From DATFXM01 sp035315885 (lineage in GTDB: Bacteria > Acidobacteriota > Blastocatellia > UBA7656), in NCBI GenBank assembly GCA_035315885.1, contig DATFXM010000003.1, positions 1 through 36,878 on the forward strand: a stretch of DNA of 36,878 nt. Direction: 5' to 3'. How positions within the stretch are numbered: the first letter of the stretch is position 1; every line of letters begins with the position of its first letter. The position numbers were made by a program, and so were the translations under genes. The notes beneath the pieces are model-generated. The model saw only the letters and a list, made by a program, of their open reading frames with translations. It was not told the DNA's origin and made no database searches. This document shows positions 15,703 through 24,081 of the stretch, one piece after another.

Positions 15703-17130
15703 TTACTGTTCGTCGTGTTCGTTACCGTCGTAGCGCATGACCAGAGCTTCTTCATCCGACTGGGTCTCGAGGTACACCTTGCGGCCCCATAACTTATAGA
15801 CATACTCGAGAGTTTTGCGAGCGTAATTCATATCGAGCTCGACGCCTTCGTAACGGTGCATCAGATATAACTCGCGATTTCGATTGTAGTCGCCATCCAC
15901 AACTTCGATGTACGGAAATCCAAAGTTGGTCATATTGGCGACAAGCTGATCTCGAACTTTCTCCCATCGTTTATCGGTGACGGTCCACTCTTCTTCGTCC
16001 ACGAGCTGATAAACAAACAGATCGAGTTCCTCACAGAGCTCCTCGGTCAGATAATTCCTCAGAAACGAAATGTCGTTGTCCAGCTCACGAACTTCGAACA
16101 TCTTTTCTCGGCCCTCGCCACCCTGTCTCCCAAATCGATCGCGATCTTCCTTAGAAGGATTGTTCCAGCGCTTCTCTATATCCTCAAAAATCTTGTAGCC
16201 CAGGTAGTACGGATTCAATTGTCCTTTGTGAGGCGACACCACGCCCGCATGAAGCTCGGCAAACTCCAGATGCTCGCTCGTAGGCAGTTCCATTTCGCGC
16301 ATGATTCGCGAGTGCCAGATGCTAGCCCAGCCCTCGTTCATGATCTTCGTCTGCATCTGAGGAACGAAATACTCCATCTCATCGTGGATCATGCTCATCA
16401 CGTCCCGCTGCCAGTCCTCAAGCGACGGCGAGTTCTTCATTATGTAGTAGACCAGGTCCTTCTCAGGCGCACCCAGACTCGGCTTCGCTCCCGCGTCCTG
16501 GGAAGCATCCTTATCAGCCGCCGCTTCCTCCTCGACGAACAAGTCGTCATAGCGACCTTCCCTCCGCCGTTTTTGCTGCGGTTGTTTCTTATCTGCTCGC
16601 CCTTCCGCATCTCTGCCGCGCTTCATGAAGAAATTTGGGTCGATGTGCTCGTCGATTGACAGCACCGCGTCAAGAAATTTTTCTACGACCTTTCGTCCGT
16701 GAGTGAACTCGTATTCAGCCATTCGTCGCGCGTGCATGGCTGCTCCGTCCACCATCCGCCTGTTGGTCTTCGAGAAATAAACGTTGTTCTTGAAGAAATC
16801 GACGTGGCCAAGGACGTGCGCAATGACCAGCTTGTTCTGAGTCGGCGAGTTCGTCTCCAGCAGAAACGCGTACGACGGGTTGGAGTTGATAACGACTTCG
16901 TAGATCTTGGAGAGGCCGAAGTCGTACATCATCTTCATCCGATGATACGCCTTGCCAAAGGTCCAGTGGGAATAGCGGCCCGGCAGTGCGTACGATCCGA
17001 CTTCGTACATCACCGTTGCCGGAACGATCTCGAAATTGACCGGGAACGGATCGAGTCCAAACTTGACCGTTGCAATCTCCCAGGTCTGTTCGACCGCCTT
17101 CTCGAGTTCTTGTATTTCCTTGTCAGCCAT
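15703..17130 (-). CDS. spoVR: SpoVR family protein
   Basis: 475-residue SpoVR/YcgB family protein. Recognisable segments are MYEVGSYALPGRYSHWTFGK, YEVVINSNPSYAFLLETNS, the histidine-rich IAHVLGHVDFFKNNVYF and, near the C-terminus, DGDYNRNRELYLMHRYEG. A charged variable insertion rich in K, R, E and D lies at about residues 170-225. SpoVR is named for B. subtilis spore cortex formation, but the family is widespread in non-sporulators, where it accompanies YhbH and PrkA. Biochemical function is unknown. It lies 6 bases downstream of the yhbH-like gene, forming a single operon. The tail EHDEQ ends near the divergent nuclease promoter region. Confidence 0.95.
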   Translation of the reverse strand: MADKEIQELEKAVEQTWEIATVKFGLDPFPVNFEIVPATVMYEVGSYALPGRYSHWTFGKAYHRMKMMYDFGLSKIYEVVINSNPSYAFLLETNSPTQNKLVIAHVLGHVDFFKNNVYFSKTNRRMVDGAAMHARRMAEYEFTHGRKVVEKFLDAVLSIDEHIDPNFFMKRGRDAEGRADKKQPQQKRRREGRYDDLFVEEEAAADKDASQDAGAKPSLGAPEKDLVYYIMKNSPSLEDWQRDVMSMIHDEMEYFVPQMQTKIMNEGWASIWHSRIMREMELPTSEHLEFAELHAGVVSPHKGQLNPYYLGYKIFEDIEKRWNNPSKEDRDRFGRQGGEGREKMFEVRELDNDISFLRNYLTEELCEELDLFVYQLVDEEEWTVTDKRWEKVRDQLVANMTNFGFPYIEVVDGDYNRNRELYLMHRYEGVELDMNYARKTLEYVYKLWGRKVYLETQSDEEALVMRYDGNEHDEQ

Positions 17131-17136
17131 CGAACG

Positions 17137-18300
17137 CTATGCCTGCTCCCCGCGCTTGCCGAAAAATTCCTTCAACGCGGGGTAAACGTCTTCTTTGTCG
17201 TCGATCCGCACACCTACAAATCGTTCCTGCGCTTTCAGCCGATCCTTGAAGATCGACAACAGAGCGCCTGAGGACCTTCGGTAGCTGGATGCCCCTTCCT
17301 CGCCAATCTCGCCGTAGCCAAACAAATTGCAAGTGGAGATCAGTTCGTCTGCTAAACGCACGGCTTCATCGTTGTCCGAATAGTAATTGTCTCCGTCTGA
17401 AAAATGGAATGGGTAAATATTCCAGTCCCTGGGCGGATAATGCTCGGAAATAACATCCAGCGCCAGACGATATGCCGATGATACAACCGTCCCACCCGAT
17501 TCGCCCTGGGTGAAGAACTGCTCTTCGGTCACTTCTTTCGCTTCGGTGTGATGGCTTATGAAGACGATCTTGACGTGATCGTATTTTGTCTTCAGGAAGC
17601 GGACCATCCAGAAGTAGAACGACCGGGCAATGTACTTCTTGAACTCGCCCATGCTGCCCGATACGTCCATCATTGCAATCACCACCGCATTTGACTCGTA
17701 CTTGAGCTGCTCTTCCCAGGTCTTATAGCGGAGATCTTCCTTCTTGAACGGGCCAATGCTGGCGCGGCCCGTCTGTCGAGCCTGCCTCTTTATGTTCTCG
17801 ACCAGGCTACGGCGCTTGTCCAGGTTCGAAAGAATTCCCGATTTTCTGATCTCGGTGAATTTGGTGGTGGTCGATTGGACCGCCTGCTTCGCTTTATCTT
17901 CCAGATAGGGAAGGTGCAGGTCTTCGAAAATGAGTTTGGCGATCTCGTCGATTTCAACTTCGGCTTCGTAGTAGTCCTGGCCCGGACGATCCCCGGCGCC
18001 GGTTCCGACGCCGGGATTCTGGCCGGGCTGGCTCTCACGGGCGATTACATCGCCAACCTTGGTGCTTCCATCTCCGGTGCCCACCTGCTTCTTCTTGCGA
18101 TAGTCGAAGCGAAACTTGTATTCATCGAGCGAGCGGATCGGGACTTTCACTACGCGCTTGCCGTCGGAAAGAATGATCGATTCATTGGAAACAATGGAAC
18201 CGAGATTCTTTTTTATCGCATCGCGGACTCGCTCTTTGTGACGTTCCTGATCTATCTGACCCTTGCGCGAAAGCGACCAGTCGTTCCTTTGTACGGACAT
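17137..18300 (-). CDS. yhbH: YhbH/YeaH family protein (DUF444), vWA-like
   Basis: 387-residue DUF444 protein. An N-terminal charged domain (SLSRKGQIDQERHKERVRDA, then RVVKVPIRSLDEYKFRFDYR) and a G/Q/P-rich linker (about 75-108) precede a von Willebrand A-like domain. That domain keeps a DxSxS metal site at Asp212, Ser214 and Ser216 (MMDVSGSMGEFKKYIA). The family always travels with PrkA and SpoVR; in enterobacteria the yeaGH pair responds to starvation (family knowledge). It lies between prkA (80 bases upstream) and spoVR (6 bases downstream). AGGT stands upstream of the ATG. The molecular activity is not established. Confidence 0.95.
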   Translation of the reverse strand: MSVQRNDWSLSRKGQIDQERHKERVRDAIKKNLGSIVSNESIILSDGKRVVKVPIRSLDEYKFRFDYRKKKQVGTGDGSTKVGDVIARESQPGQNPGVGTGAGDRPGQDYYEAEVEIDEIAKLIFEDLHLPYLEDKAKQAVQSTTTKFTEIRKSGILSNLDKRRSLVENIKRQARQTGRASIGPFKKEDLRYKTWEEQLKYESNAVVIAMMDVSGSMGEFKKYIARSFYFWMVRFLKTKYDHVKIVFISHHTEAKEVTEEQFFTQGESGGTVVSSAYRLALDVISEHYPPRDWNIYPFHFSDGDNYYSDNDEAVRLADELISTCNLFGYGEIGEEGASSYRRSSGALLSIFKDRLKAQERFVGVRIDDKEDVYPALKEFFGKRGEQA

Positions 18301-18320
18301 AGTAGTTACCTAAAGTTGAA

Positions 18321-18350
18321 GCCCGCACGTCCGAACGGAACCGTGCGGGC
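18321..18350. terminator. Intra-operon hairpin between prkA and yhbH
   Basis: Perfect 9-bp stem GCCCGCACG / CGTGCGGGC with a 12-base loop that contains a further CCG-AA-CGG mini-stem. In the direction of the operon (minus strand) it is followed by TTCAACTTT, not a clean T-run, so it may be a partial terminator, attenuator or mRNA processing/stability element. Confidence 0.6.
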
Positions 18351-18379
18351 ATTTTCTCGCAACAACGCTCGCCCGCGCT

Positions 18380-20305
18380 TCAGCGAGACAACAGAGTCCC
18401 GACATAGCTGAGGAGCTCGTTTGCGCAAACCGTACAATAACCGTGCTGGGTCACCAGCCGGTCAATCACCTCGTTTATTCGCCTCAACTGGTCGGCATCC
18501 GGAGTCTTTGCCGACGTTGTGATCTTCACGACATCCTTCAGATCAGCAAATATCTTCTTCTCGATCGCTTCCTTAAGCCGTTCGTGCGACCGATACTCGA
18601 AAGGTTTTCCCTTCCTCGCGTGCGAGGATATTCGGATCAGGATCTCCTGGCGGAAGGTGTTCTTCGCATTCTCACTGATGCCAATCTGCTCCTCGATCGA
18701 ACGCATCAGCTTTTCATCGGGCTCTATCTCTTCCTCGGTGATGACGTCTTTCAACTTTTCCTTGTTGCAGTACGCTTCAACGTTGTCGAGATAGTTGTCG
18801 CAAAGCCCCTTGGCCATTTCCTCGAACGAATACACGAACGCTCGCTGAACTTCGTTCTTCGCAAGATCGTCGTATTCGCGGCGCGCGCTGCTGACCAGAT
18901 TCAAGTACCGGTCTCGCTGCTCGTTGGAGATGCCAGTGTGCTGCTCGAAGCCATCCTTGATTGCTCGCAGTGCGTCGATCGGGTTTATGCAGGTGATGTT
19001 GTCGCGAACCAGCGCTCCCGATAGACGGTTTATCACGTAGCGAGGGCTTATACCGTCCATGCCTTCGCGCAACGCCTCGTCTTGAAGCTCCCTGACGTCC
19101 TTTGACTTGAAGCCTTCGACATCCTCGCCGTCGTAGAGCTTCATCTTCTTGACAAGGTCGATATTGGCTTTCTTTGGCTCTTCGAGTCTGGTCATCACCG
19201 CAAAAATAGCGGCGACCTTGAGCGTGTTGGGCGCGATATGAATATTGCGCAACGCATCGGACTGCTTCAGCAATTTGTCGTAGATGCGTTCTTCCTGCGA
19301 GACCTTCAAGTTGTAGGGCACCCTGATCATTATGATCCGGTCCTGAAGTGCCTCGCTCTTCTTGTTCGCCACAAAGGCGCTGTATTCGTTCTCGTTTGTG
19401 TGCGAGAGAATCGCTTCGTCGGCGTAGATCATTGCAAACCGGCCGGTCTTGATGCTCTGCTCCTGACTCAGAGTCAGAAGGCTGTACAGGAACTTCTCGT
19501 CAACCTTCAACATCTCGACGAATTCCATCAGCCCGCGGTTTGCGATGTTTAGCTCACCATCAAATCTGTAGGCGCGCGGGTCAGATTCGACTCCGACCTC
19601 GCCGATGGTAGACAGATCGATGGAGCCCGTCAGTTCGGTGATGTCCTGCGATTTAGGATCGGACGGCGCGAACGTTCCGATTCCGATTCGATCCTTCTCC
19701 GAAAACACGATCCGGTGCACCAGGACGTCTTCGTGGCGGCCCCGATATACGTTTTCGAGATTGTAACGGCACTGCGGACACAGCTCACCTTCAATATAGA
19801 TACCGTAGTGTCTCTCGATTTCAGGCCGGAGCTCGGGTGGAATCAGGTGCAGTGGCTCTTCGTGCATCGGGCAATCCTTGATTGCGTACACTGCGCCGTT
19901 TCCGGTTCTGCTCCACCTCTCGAGACCACGCTTGAGCATCGTCACGATTGTGGATTTGCCTCCGCCTACCGGGCCCATCAGAAGGAGAATCCGCTTGCGG
20001 ACCTCCAGCCGCTGGCCGGCAGACTTGAAGTACTCGACGATTCTGGAGATGGGTCTCTCGATACCAAACAACTCAGGGGAAAAAAAGTTATATCGAATGA
20101 TTTCGTCACGCGTATCTTCGTTGATCTTTTCGACACCCGCCGAGAGGACCATGTCGCAGATCCGAGCATGAGAGAGCTTAGAGATGTTCGGGTTTTGGGT
20201 TATGAGCTCGAAATAGTCCCGGAACGTGCCCTCCCAGGCGAGCCTTTCGCGCTCGCGACGATGCGTCTCCAGCAAGTCGCTAATATTCAGCTTGTTTTCG
20301 CCCAT
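18380..20305 (-). CDS. prkA: PrkA family AAA+ serine protein kinase
   Basis: 641-residue PrkA protein. The AAA+ core has Walker A GPVGGGKS at 111-118 (LLLMGPVGGGKSTIVTMLK). A cysteine cluster (IKDCPMHEEP, GELCPQCRYNLENVYRG) resembles a zinc-binding insert. The C-terminal PrkA domain follows and ends with a CTVC pair. PrkA proteins were described as serine kinases; B. subtilis PrkA has also been reported as an ATP-dependent protease, so kinase activity should be treated cautiously. The ATG has an excellent Shine-Dalgarno (GGAGGT, 7 bases upstream). It is first in the operon prkA-yhbH-spoVR, with an unusually long leader upstream. It probably controls a stress or starvation response (inference from family context). 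Confidence 0.95.
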   Translation of the reverse strand: MGENKLNISDLLETHRRERERLAWEGTFRDYFELITQNPNISKLSHARICDMVLSAGVEKINEDTRDEIIRYNFFSPELFGIERPISRIVEYFKSAGQRLEVRKRILLLMGPVGGGKSTIVTMLKRGLERWSRTGNGAVYAIKDCPMHEEPLHLIPPELRPEIERHYGIYIEGELCPQCRYNLENVYRGRHEDVLVHRIVFSEKDRIGIGTFAPSDPKSQDITELTGSIDLSTIGEVGVESDPRAYRFDGELNIANRGLMEFVEMLKVDEKFLYSLLTLSQEQSIKTGRFAMIYADEAILSHTNENEYSAFVANKKSEALQDRIIMIRVPYNLKVSQEERIYDKLLKQSDALRNIHIAPNTLKVAAIFAVMTRLEEPKKANIDLVKKMKLYDGEDVEGFKSKDVRELQDEALREGMDGISPRYVINRLSGALVRDNITCINPIDALRAIKDGFEQHTGISNEQRDRYLNLVSSARREYDDLAKNEVQRAFVYSFEEMAKGLCDNYLDNVEAYCNKEKLKDVITEEEIEPDEKLMRSIEEQIGISENAKNTFRQEILIRISSHARKGKPFEYRSHERLKEAIEKKIFADLKDVVKITTSAKTPDADQLRRINEVIDRLVTQHGYCTVCANELLSYVGTLLSR

Positions 20306-20560
20306 TTCACTACCTCCGAATCCGACGGGAGTGATCGCCGTCTCGAAGGCGCTTCACCTTCTGAGTCTCTGCGCACGGCAATTCACGCCAACACACTACA
20401 GACCTCGAAGACACTTCCGCGTGATCGATCAACCCGGAGCCTGCCTTTTGCCAATTCGTTTGCTATGGTTAGGACGACACTCAGTCTCTGCCCTTCAGGG
20501 CTGACAGTCGGATAAAGAGTTCCGGCTGCAAATGGCTCGACTGGATGCACGCTCAACCTC

Positions 20561-20585
20561 ATCAATCGAAAAAGATCAATCGAAA
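20561..20585. repeat. 11-bp direct repeat in the prkA leader
   Basis: ATCAATCGAAA occurs twice, at 20561-20571 and 20575-20585, spaced by AAG. It lies about 60 bases downstream of the predicted -10. This may be a regulator-binding site or an RNA feature. Confidence 0.5.
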
Positions 20586-20641
20586 GCGAAGCATCTCATC
20601 AAAAGTCGATCATCTGTTCAACAAACCGACTTCTGCCCGGC

Positions 20642-20650
20642 ATTATAGCA
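20642..20650 (-). promoter_or_regulatory. Extended -10 promoter element, prkA operon
   Basis: TGCTATAAT on the minus strand is a perfect extended -10. The -35 is weak (TTGTGT at 15-base or GGTTGT at 17-base spacing), as expected for extended -10 promoters. It directs transcription toward prkA. Confidence 0.55.
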
Positions 20651-20737
20651 CAGCCTGCAAGCACACAACCCTCACTAGTGTCGCAGCCTGTATGCAAACC
20701 GGTCTGCTATCACTTCAATACTCTCTCCTCCTGTCCT

Positions 20738-21691
20738 TTATCCCAACGTGTTCTTACTAGATGTTCCCAAATCACTTTCCGTCCCAATCACAACCTGCGG
20801 CCGTATCACACCTCTGCCGGTGTCCATCTCTCCCACTGCTATCAGTTCCCCCCGGGCATTGCACAACCGGAGTTTCTCCCGATGTTCATAATCCTTTGAC
20901 TCCAGTGCCACACCGTTGACCACCCGGCGACATTTCCCCTCGTCGAGACTCAGAACTGAAAGGTGCGCTACAAGATCCGACGCGCTCACCACGACGGCTG
21001 CTCCCCGCCCATTCTCGAATTGCTCTCCGATCTCCTCGACAGAATGAGCGCTGTCAATCCCGAAGCTGCCAACCGCAGTTCTTCGCAACGCTTTCAAGTG
21101 TCCGCCCACGCCAAGCCTCACACCCAGATCGTGAGCCCACGTCCTTATATAAGTGCCCGACGAACACCTGATTCGAACCTGAAACTCAGCCGTTCCGTCT
21201 TCTGCTTGCGTCAAGGCCGACTGTCTGCCTCTTATCATCTCCGCCTCGTGGATCCTAATCGCCACCGCCTCTCGGTCCACTTCCCTGCCCTGTCTGGCAG
21301 CCCGATATAATCTTTCGCCGCCTACCTTCTTCGCCGAATACATCGGCGGAATCTGCAACTGATCGCCGACCATCCCTTCGACTACGCTTGCGATATTGAG
21401 CTCGGTCAATCCGTTCGATGAACGACAAGGCGTGATCTGTTGGCCTGTCGCATCCTGAGTGTCGGTGGCGAAGCCCAAACGCACGGTGGCAACGTATTCC
21501 TTGTCGAGACCAACGAGGTACTGAGTCAGGCGCGTTGCCTTGCCAAGACAGACAACCAGCAATCCCGTTGCAAAAGGATCGAGAGTCCCCGCGTGCCCCA
21601 CTCTGCGGATTCGCGTTATTTTCCGAATTCGCACCACGATGTCGTGGGAGGTCGCGCCCGCGGGCTTATCTACGAGGAGACCGCCGTTCAT
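20738..21691 (-). CDS. truB: tRNA pseudouridine(55) synthase TruB
   Basis: Modifies U55 in the T-loop of tRNAs. The N-terminus MNGGLLVDKPAGATSHDIV is diagnostic and fixes the start at 21691. The catalytic motif GHAGTLDPFATGLL contains the nucleophile Asp38. Further family segments are YSAKKVGGERLYRAARQGRE and CSSGTYIRTWAHDLG. A C-terminal PUA-like tail (about 255-317, LSLDEGKCRRVVNG) completes 317 residues. The start codon has no Shine-Dalgarno: only three bases separate it from AAGTTCTGAG heptamers that run outward. Common neighbours rbfA, infB and rpsO are not seen here. Confidence 0.96.
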   Translation of the reverse strand: MNGGLLVDKPAGATSHDIVVRIRKITRIRRVGHAGTLDPFATGLLVVCLGKATRLTQYLVGLDKEYVATVRLGFATDTQDATGQQITPCRSSNGLTELNIASVVEGMVGDQLQIPPMYSAKKVGGERLYRAARQGREVDREAVAIRIHEAEMIRGRQSALTQAEDGTAEFQVRIRCSSGTYIRTWAHDLGVRLGVGGHLKALRRTAVGSFGIDSAHSVEEIGEQFENGRGAAVVVSASDLVAHLSVLSLDEGKCRRVVNGVALESKDYEHREKLRLCNARGELIAVGEMDTGRGVIRPQVVIGTESDLGTSSKNTLG

Positions 21692-21693
21692 GG

Positions 21694-21731
21694 GAAGTTC
21701 TGAGTTCTGAGTCCTGAGTTCTGGGTCCTGA
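21694..21731. repeat. TGAGTTC-type heptamers against the truB start codon
   Basis: On the plus strand AAGTTCTGAGTTCTGAGTCC then TGAGTTCTGGGTCCTGA, five 7-base units running outward from truB. The truB 5' UTR would be made of this repeat. Confidence 0.85.
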
Positions 21732-21845
21732 ATGCAATCGGACTTCGGAGCCGGACAGCAGTGAGAATCCTTTAGTGCTGTCCTGGTTTGCTATGTGCCT
21801 GATGAGTTCTAAGTGTCCGCGTAACTAGCCACCGAATGAGTGGCC

Positions 21846-23972
21846 TCACTGATTCTTCAGTTTGTCGTCCAGTCCCGCTAGAGAGCCGTTGATCTTCTTG
21901 TATAGCGACTCGATGCGCGCGCGGCGAACGAGCGAAGTAGGCTGACCCGCATCGTAGCTCGCAATATAGAGTTCCAGCGCGCGACGTTCGTCGCCGACCT
22001 CTTCACTCGCCACCGCAAGGTGCCAGATGGCGGTCTTTCGCTCGGCATTCTCGGGGTAGATCTCGACCGCCTTGCTGAGGCTGCCAACCGCCCCGCGCGC
22101 GTCACCTTTCTTCAGCAGAGCCCAGCCCAGCGCGTCATAAGCCCGGCCCAGGAACACCGCTTTGCGGCCTTCGCGATCGAGCAGGGGTGCGTCTCGCATC
22201 GAGCCCCCAGGTTCAGTCGCCGCCTCCGCAAGCACTATCGCGCGGCGGGCAAGCTGTTCCGCGGCGTCAAGCGCAATTCCTGAGTCGGTAAGCTTGCGCG
22301 ATGCCCACACCATTCGAAACGCCTGACGTCCGTCATCCATAGTGGTGAATGTCTTGAGATCCGCCATCAACTCCGCTACCCCGCGAAGCGCGGAGTCCTT
22401 TCCAGCCGATAGCTCGGTGTCTTCCGACGGCCGAGTACGGCGGGGTCGCGTTGTTTGCTGCAACTCATCGGATTTTGTGTCGGACGCTTTGCCGCGAGTG
22501 TTCCGATTCCGCTTCTTGGTCGATTCCTGTTCGGCTTTTCGAGTTTCGACAGCCAGGTTCAGGTTGTAATCGATCCGCTCCAGAGCTTCGCAGAGCCTGT
22601 ATTGGAATTGAGTGGCAATCTGGTCATTCAGAAAAATCGATGCCTTACGCTCCCGCTCCAGCAGGAGATCCAGACGAGGCGACCGCGCTCGCACGGCGCC
22701 GGCAAGCATCGCTTCGAATTCATTATCCTCGTTGATCCGAAAACTCTTCTTCATGATGTCGATTGCCTGGTCGTAACCATCAAGCGCCATAAGCGCCCTC
22801 GCGATTTCAAATGTCAAAGTGGGGAACAAACCGTGACTCTGCGCGGCAATCAAAGTCGAAAGCGCATCGCCATACTTTCCTTCCGCGGTGTCGATCGACG
22901 CCTTGGTTATGTGCATCCATATATAACGCGGTTCTATTTGGGCGGCGCGCTCGATCAGCGGACGTGCAAGCGACGGCTTATTCCTGGTCATATAGTAGAA
23001 GGCTAGCTGCGTCGGAAATCGATAATCGGCCGGCGCAAGCTCGAACGCGCGCTTTATTTCGCCCTCGGCGTCTTCATCGCGGCCCACTGCGAGCAGCGCA
23101 ATTGCCAGACCTCCGCGAGCCTCTGCATCATCCGACTTTATCGCGAGCTGTTTTCTGTAGTACCCGATGGCCCGTTGATAGTCGCCCGTACCTCGCGCCA
23201 GGTGTCCGAGGTTCAGGTTCGCGTACTCGTCCTTTGCATCAAGCTCGAGAGCCTTAGTGAACTGGTCGGCCGCATCCTCGAGGCGCAGGTTTATCAAGTA
23301 AGCCGATCCCAGACTGTTGTGCGCTCGATGGTCGTCGGGAGCCAGTTGCACTGCTCGCTCCAACACGCGGACAGCTTCGATCGGCGCTTCAATCTGCACA
23401 TAAAAGAATCCGATCTCAACGAGGCGATTTGGCTGATCCTGAAACTTCGGCTCGAATGCCCGCATCAGGTCTGCGGCCTCGACACGGTACCCAAACGCAT
23501 TCAGGGCGAGCGGCAACGGGAAAATGTACTGCCCGAAAATCCTGTCATTCACGATCGCCGGAGTGACGCGAAAGGCGGACTTGAAGGCTCGGACTGCTTG
23601 TTGAGGGTTCGCCTCTCTCAAGGCCTGCTCGCCTTGCAAGGCGTATTCGCGCATCAGAAGCTCTCGCGCATTCAAGTCATATTCTGAACCTCGGAATGAC
23701 TTGATGAACCTTTCCAGCAGCGCGATCCGCTCCTGGGCGGTCGGCGCTGACTTTGCGCGCTCGAATTCTTCCTGAGGATTGCCGGAAAGCGGTTCGGCCT
23801 CAGCCGGAGCCGGTCTCTTCGGGGGCGCAGGCTTCTTCTGGCTTGGGCGTTGTGCGGAAGCCGTCCCCGTCACAAGAAGAGTGATTACCACGAGCCTCGT
23901 GAAGACGAGCCATGGATTGTGCTTCGACAAAGACGAGGCGGTGCTTTGGTTAATCCTTAGGGAGCCGTTCAT
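21846..23972 (-). CDS. Secreted or periplasmic TPR repeat protein
   Basis: 708-residue tetratricopeptide-repeat protein with an N-terminal hydrophobic signal (WLVFTRLVVITLLVTGTASA) followed by a K/P/A-rich linker (about 43-62). TPR units run through much of residues 65-420, clearest in APDDHRAHNSLGSAYLINLR and AKDEYANLNLGHLARGTGDY. A second set follows at about 580-690 (AYDALGWALLKKGDARGAVG). The stretch at about 470-520 is a charged low-complexity spacer (ESTKKRNRNTRGKASD). It presumably scaffolds an envelope complex; no enzyme domain is seen. A short minus-strand gap separates it from the upstream phosphatase, so co-transcription is possible. Confidence 0.85.
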   Translation of the reverse strand: MNGSLRINQSTASSLSKHNPWLVFTRLVVITLLVTGTASAQRPSQKKPAPPKRPAPAEAEPLSGNPQEEFERAKSAPTAQERIALLERFIKSFRGSEYDLNARELLMREYALQGEQALREANPQQAVRAFKSAFRVTPAIVNDRIFGQYIFPLPLALNAFGYRVEAADLMRAFEPKFQDQPNRLVEIGFFYVQIEAPIEAVRVLERAVQLAPDDHRAHNSLGSAYLINLRLEDAADQFTKALELDAKDEYANLNLGHLARGTGDYQRAIGYYRKQLAIKSDDAEARGGLAIALLAVGRDEDAEGEIKRAFELAPADYRFPTQLAFYYMTRNKPSLARPLIERAAQIEPRYIWMHITKASIDTAEGKYGDALSTLIAAQSHGLFPTLTFEIARALMALDGYDQAIDIMKKSFRINEDNEFEAMLAGAVRARSPRLDLLLERERKASIFLNDQIATQFQYRLCEALERIDYNLNLAVETRKAEQESTKKRNRNTRGKASDTKSDELQQTTRPRRTRPSEDTELSAGKDSALRGVAELMADLKTFTTMDDGRQAFRMVWASRKLTDSGIALDAAEQLARRAIVLAEAATEPGGSMRDAPLLDREGRKAVFLGRAYDALGWALLKKGDARGAVGSLSKAVEIYPENAERKTAIWHLAVASEEVGDERRALELYIASYDAGQPTSLVRRARIESLYKKINGSLAGLDDKLKNQ

Positions 23973-24050
23973 TGCTCAAACAGTTTACAAAAAAAACGCC
24001 GCATAAGCCCGTCGCCCGGAGCGTGGCGCAATAAACTGAATATTCGGTCC

Positions 24051-24081
24051 TCAGAACTCAGCACTCAGAACTCAGAACTTT
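24051..24081. repeat. TGAGTTC/TGAGTGC heptamers directly after the PafA-like stop
   Basis: On the minus strand, immediately after the stop codon: AAAGTTCTGAGTTCTGAG, TGCTGAGTTCTGAG. Four units, outward orientation. It would be in the 3' UTR. Confidence 0.85.

Larger units (their letters stand above)
20306..20737 (-). promoter_or_regulatory. Long leader/promoter region of the prkA operon
   Basis: 432 bases without a gene between truB and prkA. It holds a strong extended -10 on the minus strand (20642-20650), direct repeats (20561-20585), a small GCCC-TTCA-GGGC hairpin (20490-20501) and the prkA ribosome-binding site. No sigma-54 consensus was found. If the -10 is used, the prkA 5' UTR is about 330 bases. 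Confidence 0.5.

Noticed and set aside
20306..20737. Sigma-54 promoter for prkA
   Set aside because: No GG-N10-GC core of the expected type (TGGCAC-N5-TTGC) was found on the minus strand.
21160..21190. GATTCGAACCTG resembling a tRNA T-loop
   Set aside because: It lies inside truB coding DNA and has no acceptor or anticodon stem.
22455..23006. Plus-strand ORF within the TPR gene
   Set aside because: Antisense shadow of a continuous TPR coding frame.
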